A stretch of 64,000 nt of DNA, from contig WARS01000110.1 of the NCBI GenBank assembly GCA_008933995.1, forward strand, positions 1,116,001 to 1,180,000, read 5' to 3'. This DNA comes from Datnioides undecimradiatus. Lineage: Eukaryota > Chordata > Actinopteri > Lobotiformes > Datnioididae. The translations under genes and the position numbers were made by a program. Shown piece after piece: positions 11,101 to 22,700 of this stretch. Below the pieces are notes generated by a model. That model was not told where the DNA came from, ran no database searches, and saw only the letters and a list, made by a program, of their open reading frames with translations. Position 1 is the stretch's first letter, and the number at the start of each line of letters is the position of its first letter.

Positions 11101-13294
11101 TATGTGAACCTTTGGTATTAGCAGTTGCTGATAAAAGGCACAAACGTTATGGCATATTTAAAAAGAAAACTTTGTGTATTTGTCAGAACTGTCAACAGTG
11201 TGGCTGATAATACAGAGGCAGCCAACATTTGTACTCAGTTGTACCAGAATGAGATATTGTGGAAATATACATATTTCTTTGCAACTTTCAGTGCTGGGAT
11301 AGTGGAAATTCTCATTTTTAATTTATATTTCTAAGTGCTCCTCAATTCTATCGCCTTTATTGAATTATGATGTTTAGTGGAACAATGGTTTTGCGTTGTC
11401 TTTATTAGTGTGTTAGTGAAATTTTAGTATGAATGCCATCAAAAAGTGTCTAAAGATGGTCTTTCTGGAAACTGTCCTTCTCTTTTCTCCCCTTCTCTAT
11501 TTGCAAACAGTGTAATCAAGAAATCTGGAGTGAACCGGGTGGTCTGGAAGAGACCAAGGCTCAGTCACAACGGCCCAGTCCGCCGGAGCACTGTCATTGA
11601 CCAGATACCATTCTTGGCTGTAGCCCGGGCTCTAGGTAGGAAGACTAACAATTACAATTATCTCATAGGAATAATTTTGCTGAGAAAAAGCCCCTTTTAC
11701 TGACTTTAAATCCATTTGCATTCATAACAAATCTTAGAGCTTTCTGCCGTCCAGTTGATCAGACACAAGTTTTTAAGTTTTTTAAAAAAAAGTGGATCCC
11801 TTCAACCACTCATCATGGACTGTTTGTTTTAAGTGGCACCTTCAGGGAAGTTTCTCTTCTATTCAACAGGCGATTTGTGGAGCTACGACTTCTACAGTGG
11901 AGAGTTTGTGGTTTCTCCCGAGCCAGACACTAGCGTGGTGATCCTTGACCCCAGAAAACACCGTTACATCATCCTGGGCAGTGACGGTCTGTGGAACATG
12001 GTACCACCTCAAGAGGCAATCTCCATGTGTCAGAACAATGATGAAGCAATGGTGAGTGGGGCACTACATCAGAAAAGACTTGTTTCTGCAAATGACAGGT
12101 TCATTAAGGTCATTGTTAACGTTTTTTTTAAATCTGCATGAACTGCAACCTGTTGTAGACTAAAGGTTTAATAAGCAAACATGATCAAAAGGCCATATGA
12201 TGACACTTGAGTAATCTAACAGCATAAAGTTGTATCGGATCATGTCAGTATCATATAACATTCCCATGCTGCAGGCACCATGTGGAGTATCAAGCGCACG
12301 GCAGCTGGTAAGCCACGCTCTGCTGCGCTGGCGCCAGCGTATGTTGCGCGCTGACAACACCAGCGCCATCGTAATTGCTCTTCAGGAACCTGGGACCTCC
12401 CAGGACACACTACACCATGAAGAAGTGCTGCTGGACTTAGCCAAGGTGTCCCAGTGTCCTCCTACCTCCATATCCCGTGCAGACACTCCTCTCCTTCAGG
12501 TGAGAACAGGATGTCAACAAACACCATTCTTTAGAAATTGTTGTGAAAAAGAATTTGTTTTGCGCCCAAATATTCCTAAGTAATGAACAACAGTTTGGGA
12601 TATTGAAGCATTTTCGAGGACAGTGAACAAAATCTTTTCTCTCTTAGGTTTGTGCATGGTACCATTTTCTAAAACAACCATGGGTGAAACATTTAGACAC
12701 AGGACTCTTACACAGGTGTTACCTGATATATCATTTTACTGCAGTCCTCAGACGCCTTATTTGACTAGGTTACATATGTCAACCATTATAAAGGATAGAG
12801 AGGCAGTAATGAAGATTGAAAAATTGAGATAACTGGCCAGATATTTTATTGATGTTGGAGTCAAATGTTTGTCTTCACTGTTTACGCAATCTGTTCTCCT
12901 GCAGCGCCCTCCAGAAGAAGACTCTCCCTCTGCCATGTGTGAGCTCCTGCCTGCCTTGGAGCGACGGGATGGACTATCGGGAAGCAACAGCCTATACCAC
13001 ATGAATCTGTCTCACCCATTCAGTCTGACTCCACTGTGTCCAAACGGTAGTGCTGAGTTGCCCAGTCAGTCCAGTCCCACTGACAGGACAGTTGGCAGCA
13101 GGACACCCAACAGCAAGAGAACTATTAATGGGCCATCATCACCATCCCCGGGCCAGTCAGCCAAAAAAGCCAGGCGCAGAACTGCCGACAGGCCGCCTTT
13201 AGTCCAACACAATGCAGAGAAGAAACAGAAGGAGTCCACTAATGTCTCACCCATTCTCCAGCAGCACAACAAGACCACAGTGTGTGTATGTTGA
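8126..13294 (+). CDS. ppm1d: Protein phosphatase 1D (WIP1), PP2C family Ser/Thr phosphatase
   Basis: Six coding exons: 8126-8651, 9535-9763, 11511-11635, 11870-12051, 12275-12499 and 12905-13294. All junctions are GT-AG and in phase, giving 558 residues (human 605). PP2C landmarks run in order: [11 protein letters not shown] (residues 14-24), [16 protein letters not shown] with metal-binding Asp123, [20 protein letters not shown], the WIP1-specific basic flap [22 protein letters not shown] with Asp332 and [10 protein letters not shown] with Asp381. The product is nuclear. It dephosphorylates ATM targets, p53, p38 and gamma-H2AX and ends the checkpoint response (family knowledge). The acidic stretch after residue 30 and the last-exon tail differ from human, but the extreme C-terminus TVCVC is kept. 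The start is fixed by homology and a Kozak context. Confidence 0.97.
9036..9062 (+). promoter_or_regulatory. GTTAGC / AACGTTAGC motif cluster in ppm1d intron 1
   Basis: GTTAGC at 9043-9048 and AACGTTAGC at 9052-9060, with GCTAAC just upstream at 9003-9008. Same motif as the appbp2 palindrome. Intron 1 (8652-9534) otherwise holds nothing recognised. Confidence 0.35.
9764..11510 (+). other. ppm1d intron 2
   Basis: 1.75 kb intron, AT-rich, with a short CAA repeat near 10080. Sequence around 10390-10480 has the look of a decayed repeat but I cannot assign a family. No gene recognised. Confidence 0.6.
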
Positions 13295-15600
13295 GACACA
13301 CACAGACTCATCAACCCGTTGCCTCTCACTGTCAACCTGGTCTCCAGTGGTGTTTCTATTCCTTACGTTTTGTTTACGGTTCGGTTGAAACAAGCCTCAC
13401 TGTCGGGGGTTGTGGATTAGAACCAACTTCTTGGGCAGCACCAATACAGTACTCGTTTTAAAATTTAGGGGTTTTTGAAGGGTGGTCATTTTCATAAGAC
13501 ATTGTGTGTCTTGGTTAAAAAAAAAAAGTCCTTCCTGAAATGCTGACTCTTGTCTTCTACAGAATCAGTTTTTTAATTCATGTCTTACTTCAGCTCTTTC
13601 TGGTAACAGTCGTAAGAAACAAGTATAACTAATGATGCTGGTGTAAATATAATGCATTTTATAGGCGAGTATTGAAAAGTAAGTCAAGCACCATTTACAA
13701 CAAATATATATTTTTATACATTCTTTTATTGTACTATGATAAAACATGACAATTTCGATGAGCTCTACTATAGCTTTCTCCTCCTCACTCTCTTCATATA
13801 TCAGTGTGTGCATACCCTGTGTTTAAACATATTTATGTATTTTATTCTCATTATTTACTTCATCACTGGAGATTTGTCTTGAATATAAACTGAAGGTGCT
13901 GCTACAGTCACAAACCATAAGCTACTGCAATGTGTATATTGATATATAAATATATGTAGGTATTTGTAGCATTTTATTCTTTGATAGTATGTATTTGCCA
14001 TAACACACCTGCCCTGATGAGGTATCAAGTGATAGTGTTTTTCATTTTTAATTGCACAATCCATCTTAAGGGATAGATCCACTCATCTTACATCTTACAT
14101 GGTTGTAATTTGTAATGAAGCTTTACAGTTAGGTTTTTGGGGGGGGGGGGGTTTGACTTTCCTGAGCCTGCTCCACCACGATTTTCTATACTTCCAAGAA
14201 TGCCTTTCAGCAGCCCTCTGCAGCCCTGAAGCTTTTGCAGAGGTAGCTGTGTCTGTCTTCACAATGATAGACTTCTCCCTCTTTGTTTCTTAAACGGCCA
14301 GTAGGCTCTCAAATGAAGACTTCCTTTGGTTCTGCGGGACCAACACAGAAGTTGATGTTTACAATCAACGCTAATGATTATTTCCTGCTGCCCAACTACC
14401 ATTACAGCTGCACTGGATGTATCAGTGATGTCATGTTTATGCTCGGCCATACGTCTGTGAGAATAAGAAAGCTCCATCGTAAGCATGTTGGTCCCTACAG
14501 ACGGGACTGTCTTGCATCACCAGTTCATCTAGCTTTATGACAATAACTGTTCTTTTGGTTACGTTGAGGCAGATTGAGAGGATTTTTAAAAAAACATTCT
14601 CATTATCCAAGCCATTGTCCCTCCATGCTGCAGCTGCAGTTGTATTGTTACTGATGAATGCACAAGGCTAATTTGTGAGTAAATACACTCTGCATGGACT
14701 TTATAAAAGAATATTTTTGCACTATTATGGTGACCTTAATTATCTTTAAGAAGGGATTTCTTTTCCTGAAAACGAAAATGATGCAGCCATGAATTAATGA
14801 CAATATTGGAATCAAACATTAAATCACGGAAAATAAAATTTGATTTCAACCTTAACAAGCAAAGGGGAAATTTTTGTTAATTTGTGTAGAGTTCGCAGAA
14901 CGTGAACATGCTCCTTTTTGCTTTGATGGTTTAATTACACAACAGACTGTATGATTCAGATGAGAAATATGAACTGCAGGAGAATAATGACAATTACACA
15001 GATAAGACAGGTGGCTCAATCTTTGTGAAACATTGTTATATAATGATGTATTTTCATTAAGCTAAGTGCAATTTATGCCAGAAATTTGTAGCATTATGGA
15101 TTGGTTAAAAAATATTATGTTATATTGATTGACAATGTTGGAGGAATGACAATGTTTATGTTCGACACGTCCTCGCAAATACAGTCTGTTACTTGGTCTT
15201 GGATCCCTGTATGATTTTTATATACTGTTTTGGAGTAGTCTACTCATTTACTCGGTTGAATAATGAAATACCTGATTCAGATGGCTGTGCGAGCAGCTTA
15301 AATGCATGTGTACAGTGTAAATGTGAAAACCACTTATCTTGAAATGAACCTATTTAAATAAAAACTCTCTGAAGTAAAGTAATTACTATGCTTTGCCAGT
15401 AGATAGTGACTTATTTTTAATGAATGCCTTCTGCTTACTTTGGCACCAACAATGGTCCTGTGCTAAGGGCATATCTTTACATTTCTGTTTGTTGTCTGAA
15501 CACAAAATTGCACTTTGAGCACACAAAAAAATTTGTAGTTTTTTTCCTGCCCTCTCACTTGACACCCCACTGAGAAATAAAATATTTTCTATCTCACCCT
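13295..15600 (+). other. ppm1d: ppm1d 3' UTR and downstream flank
   Basis: No convincing ORF follows the stop. Candidate polyadenylation signals AATAAA occur at 14832-14837, 15357-15362 and 15576-15581, so a 3' UTR of roughly 1.5-2.3 kb is plausible. A run of 13 G lies at 14139-14151. The cleavage site cannot be chosen without transcript data. Confidence 0.5.
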
Positions 15601-16029
15601 GGCACCTTACAAAAACGTGTTCTATGTCCCTCCTTTTGCTTTAGTGTATTTTTCATAACAGAAGCCATCCATGCATTTGGTATTCTCGCATTCATCACGT
15701 GTCTCCTCATTTTGTTTTCTCCTTAATCCTGCTTCTGACAATTTTACAGTCTCAATGCATATTTGTATTATTTTTTTTTATCAAATTACTATGAACTTAC
15801 AGGGTTATCCTGTTTCTTGGAAGTGTTTATATTATCTGATTTAACTATTTTTTATAATCACTGTCCCATTGCTATGTTCGTAGGAGAGAACATAGATATA
15901 ATAATACGAAAGCTTTTTTTTTTCTAACTGAGTTTCTTGTCAGATCAAGATGCTGGCAGGAAACAATGGATATAGGTCCTACAATACATACAATTAAGCC
16001 TGGTCCCAAATCGGATGTTTAATAGCTTA

Positions 16030-16746
16030 ACTTCCGGTATTTTTGGATGAGGGGAGCCAACATCGTTGCAACCGGCAGTTCGCATGAAGCTTGCGAAATA
16101 AAAGCATAACAATTGCTACCTCTCAAGTTTTGTAACATAACATTACTACTAAAACGTGAAGTTTGAGGACTATGTTTATCCAAAGCAGTTTAGAAAGGAA
16201 TTACAGCAAATGTTCACTTTACCCCCGTGATGTTTGACATTCATTTTATTTTGAAAACACTTTGAGGAAGCTCTCGCGTGCGCCGTCAATTTGGCGAGCC
16301 TCCTTCGGAAATGTGATTTTTAAGAGCGGGAAGAATCATGGAGAGAGTACTGGGAACGTAAACGTCGCGTGTGCGCCAAGTTAGTTACTTACTGTAAGAC
16401 CAGTGTCGCCAGTTTAACCAAGAATATGGATACAGCAATGACTCAAAGCGACGGTGGACGAATTAGTTTTAGGCCTTGCTAGATACTCAGTAACACCTAA
16501 CAAGCGACTGTCTCCTAGGTCTCAGGTAGGTGCTAACTTTAGATCATACGCAGGCAGGAAATAAGTCAAGTGTCAGTTACGTTAGCTCTATGTTACAACG
16601 CGTTAGCTTGTACAGAGTTACAGTAATTAACTTGGACATCACGTATATTACACTTAACAAGAAAGTACGTTTTCTGAGTAATATATAGCTAATACTAGTC
16701 ATGTTTCATCATACATTGAAGAAGAAGAAGGAAGAAACAGGGGGAC
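16030..16746 (+). promoter_or_regulatory. brip1: brip1 promoter and 5' UTR
   Basis: CpG-rich stretch before the brip1 ATG. It contains an ETS-type ACTTCCGG (16030-16037) and two E2F-like sites, TTTGGCGA (16290-16297) and GCGGGAA (16326-16332). Human BRIP1 is reported to be E2F-driven, which fits. A short upstream ORF, ATG 16338 to TAA 16361 (7 codons), and TTACGTTAGC-type motifs (16577-16587, 16601-16608) follow. A possible 5' UTR donor CAG/GTAGGT at 16526 would pair with CAG 16738-16740, but the acceptor lacks a pyrimidine tract, so the noncoding exon structure is uncertain. Confidence 0.5.
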
Positions 16747-19700
16747 ATGGCTACATCCTCAGTGGAGTACACCATTGGAGGGGTGAAGATCCACTTCCCC
16801 TGTAAGGCGTACCCATCCCAGCTGGCCATGATGAATTCAGTGAGTGACATCTCCATCACTTGATTACCTAACCAGTTGGGTTGACAACTATATCACATAT
16901 AATACAAAGGGATTTAGTTACCTATTAAGGCCACAAACAAATTAGTAATTTTTTGGTATAGTAATATTGTGATGTGGCATATGTGTTGTCTTTTCCTGGT
17001 TTCAAAGGCTTAATTTCAGTTAAGTGATGTGATTTTATAGACCAGTGTTCTTGCTGGTCTATAATGTGCCTTTACCCACTTTGTCATTTTATCAAAAAAT
17101 GATAAAGATTATAAATCAAAAATCTTATTGTGTAAATATTTTGTTTATGCTTAATACTTAAGCTTCTTCCCTTGAATACCCAGCTGGCGGTGGGCAGGTA
17201 GCAGGTATACCCTGCTGTCACAGAGCAGAATAATATAGACACACAACACGACAAACACCAACTGGCAATTTAAAAACAGCACTTCACCCAATCTGAATAT
17301 CTTTTGGACATGTGAAAGAGTGCTGCACCGACATGAGTAGAACATGTAACCTTCTCACAATTTTAACTTGTCTGCAGATCATAAAGGGGCTAAACAATCA
17401 GCAGCACTGTTTGCTGGAGAGTCCTACAGGAAGTGGGAAGAGCTTGGCCTTGTTGTGTTCGGCGCTGGGCTGGCAGCGGGCTCAGTTTGGTAAGGGCACT
17501 CTGTCTGAGGCAAAAGAAAAACAGAGAACAAAAGTGTGAAGGTGTAGGCCTACTGGTATCATCAAAAACAGTGAAAAGCTCTGGTGCACAGATTAATTAG
17601 ATCAGATGTGTGTCTTACACAGGCAGTGTCACTGTGATGATTTCTATATATACATATGATTATTTAAATTTTCTTTCTCACTATTTTCTCTGTTAATATT
17701 CTCAGATGTTGATGAAGCCTACCCTTTGTACTGCCTGAGAGTCAGTTTCGCTAGTAAGTTTTGATTTTTAATGCGTGATTACAGGTAAACAGCAAGAGGG
17801 GGGAAGCCACGAGGATGACAAGAGCCAGTCAGGTAAAAACTGTGGAGACTGTAAGAGGTCAAATGACACCACCTGCTGCCAGTGTGTGTGCCACAGCAGA
17901 GCCAACAAGACCACCGTCACAACAGCAGCTAAACCTGCTGTTGTGGACCTCACTGAGTCACCCTGCAAGGACATGGGACAGCCTCCACCTCCAGCAGCTG
18001 AACATAGTAGGTATCGTGGCACAGTGGTATTCAAGTCAAATGATGATGCATGTTTTTTGTGTTATTAAGCAGCTGATCTTAGTCCTGGACCTCAGGGAAC
18101 ATATCTCTGCTTTACTTTTTTACCTATTCCCCCAGTTTCCTAAAGTAGCATCCATTATTGCAGTGGTTCACACCTTTTTTTCTCAGCACTTAAAATGTTT
18201 TGATATTTTGTGTTTGCGTTGACTAACTGATCTGTTTCCTGTTGTGTAAGTGCTTGAAGACACTGTCCTATCATGACCCCATTTACAGAGATAAGATTTA
18301 GCTGAGTGTTAGCCAGCACTTCCACATTTCCACACTTGATTAGTGTCACTGTACATAATCCAAAAATGTTTGTTTGTTTGTTGCACTGTTGTGTTTCATC
18401 GCCAATACCAGAAGAGCCAGAGCCCAAGAAAAAGTCTCTAGCCTCTCGTCTCTCTGAGAAGTTCCAGGCTTCCCTTCGCACAGACTGCGAGCAAGATGAT
18501 GACTTCCAGCTGGATAGGAAACGCATTCGCACTGCTGAGCACAAGGTAGTCATTGATGCTTTGTATGAACTCTTATACACTTATATATATTGTTTTGGCC
18601 TCCTGACATACAGAAAGGAACACAGATATCTGCAGTAGTTGGATGAGATAGCTGTATTATTGCTAGAAGCAAGAATCTAATGGTACCTCATAGAGCATTG
18701 CTGTCAAAATGTGTTTCGAATCATAACAAAGTTATGAGACGCAGGTGAATTGATATGCAATACAAAATTACTGCCAGATGTTCATATACAACATATGTCT
18801 GCATAAATGAAAAAGAAAAGAAAAACCAGTACCAGTGTCTTGGTAACGTTTCTGACAGTTTTATTAGCAATACTTTACGCATCACAGTGTATTCTTTTTC
18901 TAAAGGCTTTAAACGTTGTTTCCTAAGACAAAAGGCAAATGTCGAAGCAGTGAAACTGCAATGTGTTTATTAATTTTTTTAATTTTTATAAAACTTTAAC
19001 GTGTAGTGATAGTAAGCAAACTGTCTTATTATTTATTACTTTTGGCTATTATTGGTTCTGTTGAAATGTTAAGTATTGTGCCGCTTACTCAAGTTTTGTT
19101 TATGTGTTTGCTCCTCAGAGCCGTAAAAGGCAGCGTCTGGAGCAGGGAGTGATCTTCATAGATGATGACCTGGAGCTGGAAAATCAGCCGTCAGGTCCTC
19201 AGAGTTGGGGAACAGAGCCAGACAGTCAGGCAGCTGGGCAGTCCTCGTCATGCTCTGTGAGTACACGCCAGACAAAGGTGCTGATTTACACCTGTAATAT
19301 GTTGTTCATACAGTTGGATAGATAAGTTCCACATTTATACACATAACAGGACAGCACACATGTAAATAATCAAATGGATGATAGCTGAAGTCCATCTATC
19401 TGCTTATCAGAGTGTAGGTAACATCGTCAGTGTTGAAATACCAAGATGTCATGGTTCTCTATATACAGATGAGTAAAAATAAAAATAACTTAACACTGAT
19501 GTTATTTTAAAAAAGGACTATTTTAAAATTACAACATTTTCTAAGTTAATGTATTTAAATATACTTGTTGCATATGTACAATATGGCAAGTGGTCAGTTT
19601 AGGAATACACAGGTGATTGACATATGACTAATTTGCTCAGTGTCACGTCCTGCCTCAAACAGTTGGCTCATAACACTGAAGGGTTCCTGCCACAGCCAGG

Positions 19701-22700
19701 AAAAAGAAGGGTAAAGGTTAAAAGGTCAAAAATAGTGGTAGTAAAACCATCTTTCACAAATTTGCAATTAATAGGCTGCAGACTGGAAACCGTGAACTCT
19801 ATACAACATTGTTTCACCTGCCAATTGCTGCTATACCGTTTCCCTCCACAAGATGGCTGTAGTGCACTTCAACTGTGATTTTCCATTTGATGTGCCATGA
19901 ACACCTTGAACATGATTTTATGTTAATGAATTTGTCCATTTTTTGTGTCAAGCACTCAGTGCATGTAGTTTCTCCGATGTAAAGAATTTTGAGCTGCATC
20001 TCTTACATAAAAAATGCTCTTCAAATTAATATAATTATTCAAAAAACAAAAATATACAGTTACATTTTGTTTTATTCAACATCAGAAATAGAATAGAATA
20101 TGTTAACAACGGTAAAAACAAAATTAATATTGTTAATTTTGTGGCAACATTGGGTCATTGGCGCAGACTGGAGATAAAACATTTACACTATGTCTCCATG
20201 TGTATCTGTACCTTTTCAGTGCCCACAGTTTGATTTGTCAAAGCGAGTAAAGGTGTAAGTAAAGGTAAAGGTGTTAAATTATGCTGACTCAGTTCTGTGT
20301 CTCAGTAAACCGTTCCTATGAAACAGCATGCACAGCGTCACGAGACAAACTTATTGTTATTAGTTATTGTAAAGGTGTGAATCACTTAATCTTCTGGTTT
20401 CACTGTGTCAGCACTGACCTCGGCATCACCACTGGGTGGCAGTGTAGTCCACTAAATGGACTAACGGCTAAAGTTTCAAACATGTAGCGGCTTAAAATGA
20501 GACAGATTTGAACATAGCATGTAATTCATGTTTTTACAAAAATGTGTGTTTTTCTGTGTTTGTTGGTTTGTGTCTTATTTGAATTAAAAACAAGGTACAT
20601 GCATGTAGGTTAAAACAAACAGTTTATGATGCTTTATCACCATAACTATCCAGGTCAAGGGTGTGTGTGTGTGTGTGTGTGTGGGGGGGGGGTCTTTGTC
20701 CCCAAGATTACAAACATGAGTTGTTTTTGTACCCACACAGCAGTGGGATGTAATTTGATGTCACTTAAAGTATGTGAGTAACCAGAAAAGGATTAATTTG
20801 GGCTTTTTAAGACTGACTTTCCTCTCCCACTTGTGGAATGATTTAACACAATGTATTAAAAAAACAAAAGGAGGTAGACTCGGAGCAGTTTGGAGGAACT
20901 TATATCAACTTCTTTCAGTCCCAAGAGCACACAGTTATGGAAATATTTGTGCAAGTGTTATATATGATGATATGATAGTAGAAAAGTGGGAGCTGGTGGA
21001 GATTTGGCAATACTGTGACATGAGACAAACTGAGAGTGACAAGAAAACATTAAGTAGAACAAATTACACTTTTGCTCAAATGAAGGTATTAATTGGAAGA
21101 CAACATCAAATCTGACAGAGTACAGGATGGTATTTCTGCCATGATATGAATTTCCTTACCCCATGGTTACAGATTCGGGCGATGCAGCCCACCTCTACTT
21201 TGTGCCTTGTGCCCTTTTTCATTTCTGGTTGTCATTGGAAAGAGAAATTCTTGCATTCATGAGCAATGAGACCATCGTATGTTAAATACCCTATCACCTG
21301 ACAAATTATGAAGTTGTAACAGTAAAAGTATCAAGTGATGGAAATACTCACATAATGCCGACTGATCTGAAAATATGATCGTTATTTATTTTTTGCTGAA
21401 CCACTAATTAGTGAGTTGACTAGTCGGCTTGGTTTTAGCGATCTGAAGCTAATAAACTGACATGAGGGAGTTTTTTTAAAGCAACACTGTGGTAGTATCA
21501 GGATGAAATTCTGCAGAGTAATAAAGTAAAAGTAACATTTTGTTAATTAAATGAATAATTTAGTGGCCCAAAACATTTAGGATGAATCCTTTTCTGCTCT
21601 CAGTAGTTTTTGGTCTTAATATAAGAAACTTTTGTGAACCCGTTGCTGCATTCAGACCCAGCCACAGCAGGTGCAACACGATTTCCTAAAGCTATCTATC
21701 TGCTGTTTCTGGTGAATAAGCCGTGTTCATGACTAACCGGTTAGCAATAATCATTAGACATGCTGAGCTATAGAACGCGCTTGCACAGCTCACGGGAACG
21801 GTTGAACTCTCAAAACTGCGTCTTAACTTGCCACAGGTGTGTGGCTTGGATTTAGAGCTGTGGCTGGTGGGAGGTGGAAAAAGAGGAGGAGGGAAAGTGA
21901 AGTCGAAAAAGCGCGTCCATCTCTGGTTTCCCTGCAGCTACATGACCCGGGCTCTTTTGTCCCGCTAGCGCTGACTGACGGCCTGAATGGGGCCCTTTGA
22001 AGCAAGCTCCAGTTTTAATTAAGAGGGTTTGCCTCGCCTGGGCCGCTGATCTGTGAAAGCCACGGGGATAAATATTGAATGGGGTTCACCCGCTGGTTAC
22101 TGCGCCCGAGGGATAAACAGGTGCTTTGGAGGGCAGATATTTGCCAGGGCCCCTACCTGCGCAGTTTGGTCATATGGGGAGAAGAGGGTGTTCGGTGTCA
22201 TGTCTTCTGAGGTATTGGCTATTGAAGCCCCCCCCTTATTGGAATGAATTCCAAGCCCTTCGAAAGCTGTGGAATGAGGAGCAAATTGGCGTCCAGTGAG
22301 AGGCGCCAGTGATACCTAAGTGATCCACTGCCTGGGGCCCCTCGGTGCCCTCTGACTGGCCCCCTGGAGTGTGAGATTTCCATCTCTCAGGTGTTGGCAG
22401 GGAGCATAGCAACAGAAGCCTACCTGTGAATATTCTGAGGTGTTCAGTAACACCACTGACCTCTGTTCTGTCAATTCAAGAAAGCTTTAGCCGCTGCATA
22501 CGCTTACACCTTGGCAGTGTGGGTGTACCAAGGAAACTTGGTATACCTGTACCAGGTAAACTTATTAAACATGAAGAAACTTGATATGCCTGAAGAAACC
22601 TATTAAATCTAAAGAAATTAACTCTACCGGTACTATACAGTTCACCTGTAAATGCTGCGTTAATAAGAATGCAGTTCCCTCATGTAACATCTTGTTTGAC

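Noticed and set aside
16526-16740. A 215-bp intron in the brip1 5' UTR
   Set aside because: The donor is good but the sequence before the acceptor is purine-rich (GAAGAAGAAGG) with no pyrimidine tract, so it is not called as a feature.
20774-21115. 113-codon plus-strand ORF with [16 protein letters not shown], considered as a LINE tail or host gene
   Set aside because: The resemblance to LINE C-terminal text is too weak to claim, and no flanking RT or splice signals were found. Mentioned only as content of intron 5.
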